The notes: a model not told the origin generated them from the letters alone. Counted from the first letter of the stretch, positions 19,402 to 29,287 are shown. The stretch: DNA of 64,000 bases from an uncultured Clostridia bacterium (GCA_947627905.1 CANQXX010000003.1:1-64000), one strand, 5' to 3'. Translations and numbers: made by a program.

Positions 19402-19478
19402 TTTTATGCTAAGTGCACAAAATTATTCTCCGACAAGTAAATTTTAGTAATAAAATTCACGGAATTTTATATACCCTA

Positions 19479-19507
19479 TTGACATTTGTATTTAAAGAGA
19501 GTATTAT
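19479..19507 (+). promoter_or_regulatory. promoter of the feo operon
   Basis: TTGACA-17 bp-TATTAT. Confidence 0.65.
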
Positions 19508-19547
19508 ATTATTTGGTTAGCGAAAGTTAACTTATTTTAAGGGATTT

Positions 19548-19567
19548 TAGTTAGTTAAAACTAACTA
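19548..19567. promoter_or_regulatory. metalloregulator-like operator, feo leader
   Basis: TAGTTAG-TTAAAA-CTAACTA, same arms as 19082..19101; a degenerate copy GTTAG-N6-TTAAC at 19516..19531. Confidence 0.7.
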
Positions 19568-19598
19568 TCATTTCACTGTCCATGCGGAGGGATGTACT

Positions 19599-19808
19599 AT
19601 GCCTTTAAGTCTTGCAAATGCAGGCGAAGAAAACATTATCAAAAAGATAGGCGGAAATCCTGAAACAAAAAAATTTCTCGAAAATCTCGGATTTGTCGTT
19701 GGCGGAACGGTTACGATAATCAACGAGATCAGCGGAAATGTTATCGTCAATGTAAAGGATTCCCGTGTTGCCGTTTCAAAAGAAATGGCAAACAAGATAA
19801 TGGTCTGA
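19599..19808 (+). CDS. feoA: FeoA family protein
   Basis: SH3-like FeoA fold, MPLSLANAGEENIIKKIGGNPETKKFLENLGFVVGGTVTIINE. Confidence 0.85.
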   Translation: MPLSLANAGEENIIKKIGGNPETKKFLENLGFVVGGTVTIINEISGNVIVNVKDSRVAVSKEMANKIMV

Positions 19809-19838
19809 TAAAATTTTACATATAATGGAGGTACTGAA

Positions 19839-20060
19839 ATGTCAACACTTAAAGAAGCAAAGGTGGGACAGACCGTTACCGTGAAAAAACTTTGCGGTGA
19901 AGGTGCTGTAAAACGCCGTATCATGGATATGGGCATAACCAAGGGGACGGAAGTATATATCCGGAAAGTCGCTCCTCTCGGTGACCCTATAGAGATCACC
20001 GTCCGCGGATATGAACTTTCTTTGAGAAAAGCAGACGCTGAAAACATTGAGACAGCTTGA
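19839..20060 (+). CDS. feoA: FeoA family protein
   Basis: GEGAVKRRIMDMGITKGTEVYIRKVAPLGDPIEITVRGYELSLRKADAENI. Confidence 0.92.
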   Translation: MSTLKEAKVGQTVTVKKLCGEGAVKRRIMDMGITKGTEVYIRKVAPLGDPIEITVRGYELSLRKADAENIETA

Positions 20061-20114
20061 TTTTTTGTGCAGGAGTTAGACATATATAACAGATTTCTGC
20101 AAAATAGTAAATTT

Positions 20115-20134
20115 TAGTTAGCAATTGCTAAGAA
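20115..20134. promoter_or_regulatory. third copy of the feo operator
   Basis: TAGTTAGCAATTGCTAAGAA; contains the perfect 14-bp palindrome TTAGCAATTGCTAA (20118-20131) just before feoB. Confidence 0.6.
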
Positions 20135-20145
20135 AGGAAATGTTT

Positions 20146-22344
20146 ATGGAGATCAGAATTGCTCTTGCCGGCAACCCTAACTGCGGCAAGACAACACTTT
20201 TCAATGCCCTGACAGGCTCAAATCAATTTGTCGGAAACTGGCCCGGCGTTACGGTAGAAAAAAAAGAAGGACGTCTGAAAGGTCAGAAAGATGTTATCAT
20301 CACAGACCTTCCGGGAATTTATTCACTTTCGCCTTATACTCTTGAAGAAGTAGTTGCAAGGAATTATCTTATCAGTGAACGTCCGAACGCCATACTTAAC
20401 ATCATTGACGGAACAAATCTTGAGCGCAATCTTTATCTTACCACTCAGCTTGTGGAGCTGGGCATACCTGTTGTCGTTGCAATAAATATGATGGACGTTG
20501 TCCGCAAAAACGGTGACAAAATAAACACTGAACAGCTTGCAAAAGAGCTTGGCTGCAAGGTCATGGAAATTTCCGCCCTTAAAAACGAGGGTATAACCAA
20601 AGCCGCCGAAGCCGCCGTTGAAGCTGCAAAAGCAATGTCCCCCTCTATCCCCCAGCACAGCTTCTGCGGCTGCGTTGAACACGCTATCGCTCACATTGAA
20701 GAAGCAGTACTGCATGATATCCCGGAGGAACAGCAAAGATGGTATGCAATAAAAATTTTTGAACGTGACGATAAAGTGCTTGAAATGCTCAATATTCCCG
20801 AAGATAAAAAGGCGCATATCGAAACAGACATTACTGCTGCGGAAAAGGAAATGAACGACGATTCCGAAAGCATAATTACCAATGAACGCTATATATACAT
20901 CGCTTCCATTATCAAAGGCTGTTATACAAAGAAAAGTAAAGGCAGCATGACAATTTCCGATAAAATAGATAAGATAGTCACGAACCGCATACTTGCCCTG
21001 CCGATTTTTGCAGTAGTAATGTTTATTGTTTACTATGTTTCGGTAACGACCGTGGGCACATGGGCGACAGACTGGGCAAATGACGGCGTTTTCGGCGACG
21101 GCTGGCATTTGTTCGGAATAGAAAGCATCTGGATACCCGGTATTCCGGTAATTGTTGAAAACCTTCTTAACAGTATCGGCTGTGCAGATTGGTTACAGAG
21201 CCTTATTCTGGACGGAATTATCGGCGGCGTGGGAGCAGTCCTTGGATTTGTTCCGCAGATGCTTGTGCTGTTCATATTCCTTGCATTTCTGGAATCCTGC
21301 GGTTACATGGCGCGTATCGCATTCGTTATGGACAGAATCTTCCGCAAATTCGGTCTTTCCGGAAAATCATTCATTCCTATGCTCATCGGCACAGGCTGCG
21401 GAGTTCCGGGAATAATGGCTTCAAGGACAATTGAAAATGAACGCGACAGGCGTATGACTATAATGACTACTACATTTATCCCCTGCGGTGCAAAACTTCC
21501 GATAATAGGATTGATTGCAGGCGCGCTTTTCAATAACGCCGGCTGGGTAGCAGTCTCGGCATATTTCATTGGTGTTGCGGCGATAATAATTTCAGGTATA
21601 ATACTCAAGAAAACAAAAATGTTTGCGGGCGATCCTGCGCCGTTTGTAATGGAGCTTCCTGCATATCATCTCCCTACAGTAGGAAATGTTCTCCGCTCGA
21701 TGTGGGAGCGCGGCTGGTCATTCATCAAAAAAGCAGGAACGATAATACTTCTTTCGACTATCGTGCTCTGGTTCTTAATGGGATTCGGCGTTGAAAACGG
21801 CAGCTTCGGCATGGTCGAAGAAATAGACAATTCTATACTTTCAAAGATCGGCGGAGCAATAGCATGGATATTCGCACCTCTCGGCTGGGGCGACTGGAAA
21901 GCTGCCGTTGCGGCTGTTACAGGACTTATTGCCAAGGAAAACGTCGTTGCAACATATGGTTCGCTTTATCACTTTGCGGAAGAAGTTTCCGAAAACGGCG
22001 ACGAGATCTGGGGCAGCCTTGCGGCAGAATTTTCCGCACTGGCAGGATATTCATTCCTTATATTCAATCTTCTTTGCGCTCCATGTTTTGCTGCAATAGG
22101 CGCTATCAGACGTGAAATGAACAGCGCGAAATGGACTGCTTTTGCAATTGCATATCAATGCTTGTTCGCATATGCAATATCGCTTATAGTTTATCAGTTC
22201 GGACTTCTTTTCACGGGAAATGTAAATGTTATAGGTCTTATATTTGCAATAGCGATACTTGCTTTCATGATCTATATGCTTGCAAGACCTTACAAGGAAA
22301 GCAGCCGTCTGACAACCAAAGTCCGCATAAAAGCAAAAGCCTGA
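20146..22344 (+). CDS. feoB: ferrous iron transporter FeoB
   Basis: ALAGNPNCGKTTLFNALTGSNQFVGNWPGVTVEKKEG; DLPGIYSL; multi-pass C-terminus. ORF track start 20125; ATG 20146 preferred. Confidence 0.97.
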   Translation: MEIRIALAGNPNCGKTTLFNALTGSNQFVGNWPGVTVEKKEGRLKGQKDVIITDLPGIYSLSPYTLEEVVARNYLISERPNAILNIIDGTNLERNLYLTTQLVELGIPVVVAINMMDVVRKNGDKINTEQLAKELGCKVMEISALKNEGITKAAEAAVEAAKAMSPSIPQHSFCGCVEHAIAHIEEAVLHDIPEEQQRWYAIKIFERDDKVLEMLNIPEDKKAHIETDITAAEKEMNDDSESIITNERYIYIASIIKGCYTKKSKGSMTISDKIDKIVTNRILALPIFAVVMFIVYYVSVTTVGTWATDWANDGVFGDGWHLFGIESIWIPGIPVIVENLLNSIGCADWLQSLILDGIIGGVGAVLGFVPQMLVLFIFLAFLESCGYMARIAFVMDRIFRKFGLSGKSFIPMLIGTGCGVPGIMASRTIENERDRRMTIMTTTFIPCGAKLPIIGLIAGALFNNAGWVAVSAYFIGVAAIIISGIILKKTKMFAGDPAPFVMELPAYHLPTVGNVLRSMWERGWSFIKKAGTIILLSTIVLWFLMGFGVENGSFGMVEEIDNSILSKIGGAIAWIFAPLGWGDWKAAVAAVTGLIAKENVVATYGSLYHFAEEVSENGDEIWGSLAAEFSALAGYSFLIFNLLCAPCFAAIGAIRREMNSAKWTAFAIAYQCLFAYAISLIVYQFGLLFTGNVNVIGLIFAIAILAFMIYMLARPYKESSRLTTKVRIKAKA

Positions 22345-22377
22345 TATATTCAAAATTATCCGAAGGAGGAAATTACC

Positions 22378-22566
22378 ATGGCAGAATTTTTAACTGTAAA
22401 TTTCGGCACAATAATTGCCGCAATAATTCTGATACTTGTTATTGCTCTTATAATTTCGGGCATGAAAAAAGACAAAAGAAACGGCAGATCCTCCTGCGGA
22501 GGTAGCTGCGGCTGCTGTCCAAATTCGGCAATTTGCCACAGCGGAAAAAAGAAAGCAATAAAATAA
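22378..22566 (+). CDS. FeoB-associated Cys-rich small membrane protein
   Basis: One TM helix followed by SSCGGSCGCCPNSAICHS; position after feoB. Confidence 0.8.
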   Translation: MAEFLTVNFGTIIAAIILILVIALIISGMKKDKRNGRSSCGGSCGCCPNSAICHSGKKKAIK

Positions 22567-22635
22567 AAATGATAATTTTAAATTCTGCTTGTACTTTTTT
22601 CTCTGAATAAAAATTTTATAAATAAGAATTAAAAT

Positions 22636-22671
22636 AAAAGTTCTGTGTACTTCACTGTACGCAGAACTTTT
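22636..22671 (+). terminator. feo operon terminator
   Basis: AAAAGTTCTGTGTAC-ttcact-GTACGCAGAACTTTT + T-rich, 15-bp stem. Confidence 0.9.
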
Positions 22672-22680
22672 ATTTTATGC

Positions 22681-22709
22681 TTGCAATTTTTAAAACAGTA
22701 TGTTATAAT
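22681..22709 (+). promoter_or_regulatory. promoter of bceRS-like genes
   Basis: TTGCAA-17 bp-TATAAT. Confidence 0.7.
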
Positions 22710-22763
22710 CTATAATCATAATAATTGCTGTCCTGAAATTTAATTTATCATCCGGAGGAAAAT

Positions 22764-23426
22764 ATGAAAAAAATATATATTGTTGAGGACGACAGGTCAA
22801 TTCGAGATGAACTTTCCAAGCTGCTGAAAAATGCAGGTTATCTTACAGAAGAACTTACGGATTTTAAATCTCCGGCAGAAAAAATTATTTCGTCAGATGC
22901 GGATCTGCTGCTTCTGGATATAAATCTGCCGGAATTAAACGGAGAAATGCTCCTTAAAGAAATACGCCGCAGCTCCGATATTCCCGTTATAATGGTAACA
23001 AGCAGAACTTCTGAAACAGACGAGGTACTGTCATTAAGCTACGGTGCAGACGATTATATCACAAAGCCATATGATCCCACAATTCTTTTATTGAGAATCA
23101 CAGCAGTGCTGAAGCGTTATTCAAAATCAGCGTCAAATCAGACTTACCGCGGCTGGAGCGTAAATCCCGCAAAAGGCGCATTAATTTCAGAAAATAATGA
23201 AATTATCCTGACCAAAAATGAAATGATAATTTTTCAGCTCCTGCTTGACAGGCAAGGAGAGATCGTTACCCGTGATGCGCTCATGACCGCACTCTGGGAT
23301 AATGATGAATTTATAAACGACAATGCTCTTACGGTAAATGTCAGCAGGCTTCGCGCAAAGCTATCCGACGCCGGCTGCTGTGACGCCGTAGAAACACGAA
23401 AGAAACAGGGGTATATTTTAAAATGA
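22764..23426 (+). CDS. OmpR-family response regulator (BceR-like)
   Basis: IYIVEDDRSIRDEL...LLLDINLPELNGE...SYGADDYITKPYDP; winged-helix C-terminus. Confidence 0.93.
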   Translation: MKKIYIVEDDRSIRDELSKLLKNAGYLTEELTDFKSPAEKIISSDADLLLLDINLPELNGEMLLKEIRRSSDIPVIMVTSRTSETDEVLSLSYGADDYITKPYDPTILLLRITAVLKRYSKSASNQTYRGWSVNPAKGALISENNEIILTKNEMIIFQLLLDRQGEIVTRDALMTALWDNDEFINDNALTVNVSRLRAKLSDAGCCDAVETRKKQGYILK

Positions 23427-24439
23427 AAACATCTGAATTTTTTAAGGACAGGATATTTTTATATATTTCATACATAGTGACTTACGGAATAATTTTTATA
23501 TTTATGCAGGCTTTTCATGCAGACTATCAGTTAAAATTGATAACAGGCATAATATTTTTTCTTATGGTAATTGTAAATGAATCATGGGAATTTTTCCGAA
23601 AAAGACCTTTTTACAGCAGTCTTAAAAACAAGCTGGAAAATCTCGATCAGAAATTTTTGATCTCTGAAATGATAGAAGTCCCCTCTTTTGCGGAAGGAAA
23701 ATTATTCTGTGAAGTAATTCGCGAAGCGGTAAAATCAATGTGCGAAAACGTTGCCGTATATCGAAACAATTCTGCCGAATTTCGTGAATTTATTGAACTT
23801 TGGGTGCATGAAATAAAACTTCCGGTATCAAGTTTGCAGCTTATGGCGCACAATAACAAATCAGAACTAAATGAAAAATTTTTTGAACAGTTAATGAGAA
23901 TAGACAGCTACATTGACACCGTACTTTATTATGCGCGCTCGGAAAATGCAGAAAAGGATTATCTTATAAAGGAAACATCTCTTAAAAGAACGGTATCCAA
24001 CATTGCATTAAAGCACCGTGAAACACTGCTGCTTCACAATGTATCTATCAGTACGTCCGGACTGGATATAAATGTTCTTACCGACGGCAAATGGCTCGAA
24101 TTTATTTTAGAACAGTTCATGGCAAACAGCATAAAATTCTTTTCTCAGGAGCGTGAGCCGGAAATAATTATTTCAGCAGAAGAATTTCCCGATAAAGTAA
24201 TTCTTCACTATAAGGACAACGGGATCGGTATTCCGGAGAATGACATTCCGTATATTTTCAACAAATCATTTACCGGTGAAAACGGCAGGAATGGTACTAA
24301 ATCTACAGGTATGGGGCTTTACATCGTCAAAAATCTTTGCGACAGATTAGGACATTCGGTCAAGGTAATTTCCGAAAAGAATAAGTTTACCGAATTTGAG
24401 ATAATTTTTCAAAAAAATGATTTTTATAAGTTCAACTAA
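23423..24439 (+). CDS. intramembrane-sensing histidine kinase (BceS-like)
   Basis: Two N-terminal TM helices, short loop, ELWVHEIKLPVSSLQL H-box, DNGIGIPENDIPYIFNKSFTGENGR. Confidence 0.92.
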   Translation: MKTSEFFKDRIFLYISYIVTYGIIFIFMQAFHADYQLKLITGIIFFLMVIVNESWEFFRKRPFYSSLKNKLENLDQKFLISEMIEVPSFAEGKLFCEVIREAVKSMCENVAVYRNNSAEFREFIELWVHEIKLPVSSLQLMAHNNKSELNEKFFEQLMRIDSYIDTVLYYARSENAEKDYLIKETSLKRTVSNIALKHRETLLLHNVSISTSGLDINVLTDGKWLEFILEQFMANSIKFFSQEREPEIIISAEEFPDKVILHYKDNGIGIPENDIPYIFNKSFTGENGRNGTKSTGMGLYIVKNLCDRLGHSVKVISEKNKFTEFEIIFQKNDFYKFN

Positions 24440-24458
24440 CATTACAAAATTGTAATGT
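24439..24458. promoter_or_regulatory. BceR-type operator upstream of bceAB
   Basis: ACATTACAA-AA-TTGTAATGT, containing TTACA-AAAT-TGTAA. Confidence 0.75.
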
Positions 24459-24475
24459 AAAACAATATTAAACGC

Positions 24476-24504
24476 AGGACAATGGAAAATTTCCGTAATA
24501 TAAT
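24476..24504 (+). promoter_or_regulatory. bceAB promoter with weak -35
   Basis: AGGACA-17 bp-TATAAT downstream of the palindrome, consistent with an activated promoter. Confidence 0.5.
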
Positions 24505-24529
24505 TAAATTAAAAGAAAGGAGAGTTCAT

Positions 24530-25294
24530 ATGTCACTTTTAAGAATTGAACATATAGAAAAATATTACGGAAACAAATCCAGTCTTACCAAAGCAATAGA
24601 TGATATTTCATTTACCGTTGAAAGCGGCGAATTTACCGCAATAATGGGAGCGTCCGGAAGCGGAAAAACTACGCTTCTTAACTGCATTTCAACTATCGAC
24701 AGAGTAACTGCCGGTCATATTTATCTTGAAGATATTGATATAACGGCTTTAAAAGGCAAAGAACTTAACAAATTCCGCCGTGAAAAATTAGGGTTTATTT
24801 TTCAGGATTTCAGCTTGCTTGACACGCTTACCGCATATGAAAATATTTCCCTTGCGCTTTCGATCCAAAAAATGAATGCCGAAAAGATAGACAAATCGGT
24901 CAAAGAGGTTGCAAAACAGCTCGATATTTCGGACATACTTAAAAAATATCCGTATCAGCTGTCCGGAGGTCAGAAGCAGCGCGTTGCTTCTGCACGAGCG
25001 ATCGTTACAAATCCTAAAATAATTCTCGCCGATGAACCTACCGGTGCGCTTGATTCAAGGTCAGCAAAAATGCTTCTGGAACGTTTTAATTTTCTTAATT
25101 CGGAACACAGCGCAACGATCATGATGGTAACACATGATTCATTTACAGCAAGCTATGCTTCAAGGGTAATTTTTATCAAAGACGGCAGAATATTCAACGA
25201 GATAAGCAAAGGTTCGGACACAAGAAAACAATTTTTCAATAAGATCATTGATGTTATTACTCTCCTCGGAGGTGACGCAGGCGATGCTCTTTAA
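24530..25294 (+). CDS. ABC transporter ATPase (BceA-like)
   Basis: IMGASGSGKTTLLNCIS, LSGGQKQRVASARAI, ILADEPTGALD; start ATG 24530 after AGGAGAG. Confidence 0.95.
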   Translation: MSLLRIEHIEKYYGNKSSLTKAIDDISFTVESGEFTAIMGASGSGKTTLLNCISTIDRVTAGHIYLEDIDITALKGKELNKFRREKLGFIFQDFSLLDTLTAYENISLALSIQKMNAEKIDKSVKEVAKQLDISDILKKYPYQLSGGQKQRVASARAIVTNPKIILADEPTGALDSRSAKMLLERFNFLNSEHSATIMMVTHDSFTASYASRVIFIKDGRIFNEISKGSDTRKQFFNKIIDVITLLGGDAGDAL

Positions 25295-27347
25295 AATTTC
25301 AATAAATAATATCCGAAAAAGCATCCGCGATTATGCGGTATATTTTTTCACACTGGTGATAGGCGTTTCGGTATTTTATGTTTTTAATGCAATTAATTCA
25401 CAAACAGCGTTTTTAATTGTTTCGCAAAACACAAGAGAAATTATTGAGCTTTTAAATACCATGCTTTCGGGAGTAAGTTATTTTGTTTCCGCAGTGCTTG
25501 GACTTTTAATTGTTTACGCAAGCAGATTTTTAATGAAACGCCGCAATAAAGAATTTGCGCTGTACCTTATTCTCGGAATGGGAAAAGGAAAAATTTCCGC
25601 AATTCTCCTTACAGAAACAATTATTATCGGAATTGGTTCGCTTGCCGTAGGACTTCTTCTGGGGACGGGATTATCCCAATTGATGAGCGTTCTCGTGGCA
25701 AATCTTTTTGAAGCGGATATGACGTCATACCGTTTTAATATTTCCACTGAAGCAATTATAAAAACAATAATTTATTTTGGGATAATGTATGTTGTTGTAA
25801 TGATATTTAACAGTATCATGATAAGCAGATGCAAGCTGATCGATCTGATGCAGTCGGATAAAAGATCTGAAAAAATGAAACTGAAAAATCCTGCTTTTTG
25901 CACAATAGTATTTGTAATTGCAACAGCCGCTCTCGGATATGCTTATTATAGGGTCACAACAAGATCGGAATATCTTTCAAATAAAATTCTTGTTGGAATG
26001 ATAATCGTTGGAATAATTTCAACTTTCCTTATTTTCTGGTCTGTTTCGGGACTTCTTCTGCATATTGTACGATCATCAAAAAGCGGCTATTTCCGCGGCC
26101 TGAACTGCTTTACATTCAGGCAGATAAGCAGCAAAATAAATACAACGGTAATTTCAATGACGGTAATTTGTTTAATGCTTTTTGTGACAATTTGCACTCT
26201 TTCCTCTGCGTTTTCGGTTAGAAATTCTATGAATGCAAATCTGAACGAGTTTGCTCCTGTAGATTTTGAAATGAATTATTCCGAAAAATATAATGGAGAA
26301 ATTTTGCATACGGACATTTTTGAAGAATATGAAAATGCAGGAATTGACCCACTTGAAAATGTTTCTGAATATGTTCATTTAAAATGTTACCAAATCGACG
26401 AATTTACGCTTGCGGATTTTGCAGGCGAAGATATTCTGAAAGAATTGCAAAAAACTTCACCGTTTCTTGGAACTGATTACCCGGAGGATATTGTAAAATT
26501 AAGCGATTATAACAAACTTGCAGAACTTTACGGAAATGAAAAATTTACCCTTGGAAAAGATGAGTATGTTTTGATCTGTGATTTTAAGTCAATGAAAGAA
26601 ATACGCGATAATATCCTTGCAAATGGCGGAGAAATTACACTATTCGGGCAAAAATTGAAACCGAAATTTACGGAATGTCAGGACGGTTTTGTTGAGATCG
26701 GCTCACAGCATATTAACTCAGGAATTTTTATCGTTCCCGATGAAATTATCGGAAATTACGATCTCGGAAGAGATTATTTTATCGGAAATTATGCTGCGGA
26801 GGGCAAGGATGAAAAATATGCTGCGGAAGAAAGATTTAAAGAAAATTACGAAAAAGTGTTTGACAGCGTTTATGCTCGGGAGCTTGCCGACCCTGTTGAA
26901 ACAAACTGGTATTTTGCCGCAAATACTCGCATTGATATTGCTGAAGCTACAATAGGTCTTGGTGCAATGGCAGCGCTTCTTGGGCTTTATATAGGGTTGG
27001 TATTTCTTATTTCCTGCGGCGCTGTACTTGCATTAAAGGAGCTTTCCGAAAGTGTTGACAGTGTGCGCAGATATGAAATTTTAAGAAAAATAGGAACAGA
27101 AGAAAAAGAAATTTCACGTTCACTTTTCAGGCAAACAGGAATATTCTTTCTTCTGCCCATGCTGCTTGCGGCGGTACATTCAATTTTCGGAATGAAATTT
27201 GCAATGTTTATTCTTGAGGTTTTCGGAACAGAAAAATTAATTGAATCTGTTGCATTTACTTCTATAGTTGTACTAATGATATACGGAGGATATTTTTTAA
27301 TAACTTATTTTTGCAGTCTATCAATTATCGGGAGCAGGCGTAAATAA
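25284..27347 (+). CDS. ABC transporter permease (BceB-like, FtsX domains)
   Basis: MLFKISINNIRKSIRDYAVYFFTLVIGVSVFY; large extracytoplasmic domain; ATG overlaps the end of the ATPase gene. Confidence 0.92.
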   Translation: MLFKISINNIRKSIRDYAVYFFTLVIGVSVFYVFNAINSQTAFLIVSQNTREIIELLNTMLSGVSYFVSAVLGLLIVYASRFLMKRRNKEFALYLILGMGKGKISAILLTETIIIGIGSLAVGLLLGTGLSQLMSVLVANLFEADMTSYRFNISTEAIIKTIIYFGIMYVVVMIFNSIMISRCKLIDLMQSDKRSEKMKLKNPAFCTIVFVIATAALGYAYYRVTTRSEYLSNKILVGMIIVGIISTFLIFWSVSGLLLHIVRSSKSGYFRGLNCFTFRQISSKINTTVISMTVICLMLFVTICTLSSAFSVRNSMNANLNEFAPVDFEMNYSEKYNGEILHTDIFEEYENAGIDPLENVSEYVHLKCYQIDEFTLADFAGEDILKELQKTSPFLGTDYPEDIVKLSDYNKLAELYGNEKFTLGKDEYVLICDFKSMKEIRDNILANGGEITLFGQKLKPKFTECQDGFVEIGSQHINSGIFIVPDEIIGNYDLGRDYFIGNYAAEGKDEKYAAEERFKENYEKVFDSVYARELADPVETNWYFAANTRIDIAEATIGLGAMAALLGLYIGLVFLISCGAVLALKELSESVDSVRRYEILRKIGTEEKEISRSLFRQTGIFFLLPMLLAAVHSIFGMKFAMFILEVFGTEKLIESVAFTSIVVLMIYGGYFLITYFCSLSIIGSRRK

Positions 27348-27371
27348 AATTACCGCGATTAATTGCCTGCA

Positions 27372-27410
27372 AAAAAGCGGCGTTTCAAATTAAATAAAGC
27401 GCCGCTTTTT
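27372..27410. terminator. bidirectional terminator
   Basis: AAAAAGCGGCG ... CGCCGCTTTTT between convergent genes. Confidence 0.85.
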
Positions 27411-27852
27411 ATATTATTTTTTTGATCATTACAATTCCATTTTCTTTTGGAAATTCATAAAGATCCTTTCTTACGCCTGCTATTTTAAATCCCATAGAAA
27501 AATATAATGCTTTTGCTGCAGAATTAGACTCTCTTACTTCAAGTGAAATTTGCTTTGCGTTATCAGAAATTTCATAAATAAATTTATTTAATAATGCTGT
27601 TCCTATGCCCTGCTTTCTTACTGAATTTTCAACAGCAATTTTTTCAATAAACGCATTTTCGCCATCGCACGAACCAATAATATAACCGACTATTTCGCCG
27701 TATATTTCCGCTGTAAAAAAAATCCCGTATTTTTCGGGAATTTGCGACATCAGCGCATTTTCCGTCCATGGATCGGTAAAAGATCTTTTTTCAATTTCCG
27801 CAATTTGCGGAATATCATTTTTGCAGACATTACGGATAATTATTTCATTCAC
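27409..27852 (-). CDS. rimI: ribosomal protein alanine acetyltransferase RimI
   Basis: GNAT fold; IEKRSFTDPWTENAL; RKQGIGTALL. Confidence 0.88.
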   Translation of the reverse strand: MNEIIIRNVCKNDIPQIAEIEKRSFTDPWTENALMSQIPEKYGIFFTAEIYGEIVGYIIGSCDGENAFIEKIAVENSVRKQGIGTALLNKFIYEISDNAKQISLEVRESNSAAKALYFSMGFKIAGVRKDLYEFPKENGIVMIKKII

Positions 27853-28819
27853 AGGCTTTTTTCACCTCATTGCAAAGCTCCTGAAGATCGTTCAAAGAGC
27901 CTAAACTTCCGCATTTATTACGGAATGCTGCCGCATTCGGAAGTCCTTTCAGATAATACGCGCACTGTCTCCGCGCTTCGCTTATTCCGATCCGTTCACC
28001 TTTAAATTTTACCGATAATTCGACTTGCCTGCACATAATTTCAAGGCGTTCGTCAAGCGTCGGTTCGGGAAGAATTTTCCCTGTCTCAAAATAATGACAA
28101 ATATTTTTAAAGATCCACGGTTTACCGTAGCTTCCCCGTCCTATCATGACAAGATCGCAGCCTGTTTCATTGTACATTTTTTCCGCACTTTCGGGAGAAT
28201 CCACATCTCCGTTTCCGATAACGGGAATTTTAACATTTTCTTTAACTTTACGGATAATTTCCCAATCAGCTTTTCCGTGGTACATCTGATTTTTGGTGCG
28301 TCCGTGAATTGTAATTGCCGACGCACCTGCTTCTTCAAGAATTTTTGAAAATTCAACTGCATTGACGTGTTCATTATCCCAGCCTTTGCGAATTTTTACG
28401 GTTATCGGAACGGAAACTGCTTTTACCATTGCAGAAATTATTTTCGCCGCAAGAGACGGATCTTTCATAAGTGCAGAACCTGCGCCGTTCCCCGCAATTT
28501 TAGGGACCGGGCAGCCCATATTTACATCAATTATATCGGGAGAATATTTCATTAATTTTTTTGCAGCTTCCGCCATAAAATAGGGGTCATCACCAAAAAG
28601 CTGGAGCGCATATGGACGTTCATTTTCCATGATTATGCAAAGTTCTTCCGTCTTTCTGTCGGAATAACAAAGTCCTTTTGCAGATATCATTTCGGATACC
28701 ATATAAGCTGCACCATTTTCCTTGCAGAGAGCGCGGTAAGCTCTGTCAGCAACAGAAGCCATAGGCGCAAGAGCGGCAGTCTTTTCAATTTTTATATTAC
28801 CTATATAAAAATATTCCAA
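27845..28819 (-). CDS. dusB: tRNA-dihydrouridine synthase
   Basis: APMASVADRAYRALCKENGA; DVNMGCPVPKIAGNGAGSALM. Confidence 0.95.
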   Translation of the reverse strand: MEYFYIGNIKIEKTAALAPMASVADRAYRALCKENGAAYMVSEMISAKGLCYSDRKTEELCIIMENERPYALQLFGDDPYFMAEAAKKLMKYSPDIIDVNMGCPVPKIAGNGAGSALMKDPSLAAKIISAMVKAVSVPITVKIRKGWDNEHVNAVEFSKILEEAGASAITIHGRTKNQMYHGKADWEIIRKVKENVKIPVIGNGDVDSPESAEKMYNETGCDLVMIGRGSYGKPWIFKNICHYFETGKILPEPTLDERLEIMCRQVELSVKFKGERIGISEARRQCAYYLKGLPNAAAFRNKCGSLGSLNDLQELCNEVKKACE

Positions 28820-28870
28820 ATTGAAATTCTCCTCATCAGTATATATTTAAATAATTTTTTAATATCCTTA

Positions 28871-29287
28871 TTAACTCTGCAATAATTTTCTCATATGTAT
28901 ATGCGGACAATACTCGTCATAATCAACATCACCATATTCTGAAAATCCCGATTTTTTATAAAATTCAGCCGCGCGGCATTGTGCGTGTAAAATTATTTCA
29001 TTACTACCCTTTTCTCTCACATATTTTTCCGCTTCTTCAAGCATCAGCGATCCGATATTTTTCCCACGGTAATTTTTTATGACCGCAAGTCGCCCAAGAA
29101 CGTAAGCGGAATTTTCACGATAGAGTCTGCATACGGCGACAGGAATATTTTCATCGTATAAAACAATATGTACAGCCTTTCCGTCGATTTCATCAAATTC
29201 ATTCTGAAATCCCTGTTCTTTGACAAAAACTTCTTCACGAATCTTTTTTGCATCGTCCGGGAGAGTATCATAAATTAAAAATTTCAT
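28871..29287 (-). CDS. GNAT family N-acetyltransferase
   Basis: IREEVFVKEQGFQNEFDEID; GRLAVIKNYRGKNIGSLML. Confidence 0.9.
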   Translation of the reverse strand: MKFLIYDTLPDDAKKIREEVFVKEQGFQNEFDEIDGKAVHIVLYDENIPVAVCRLYRENSAYVLGRLAVIKNYRGKNIGSLMLEEAEKYVREKGSNEIILHAQCRAAEFYKKSGFSEYGDVDYDEYCPHIHMRKLLQS

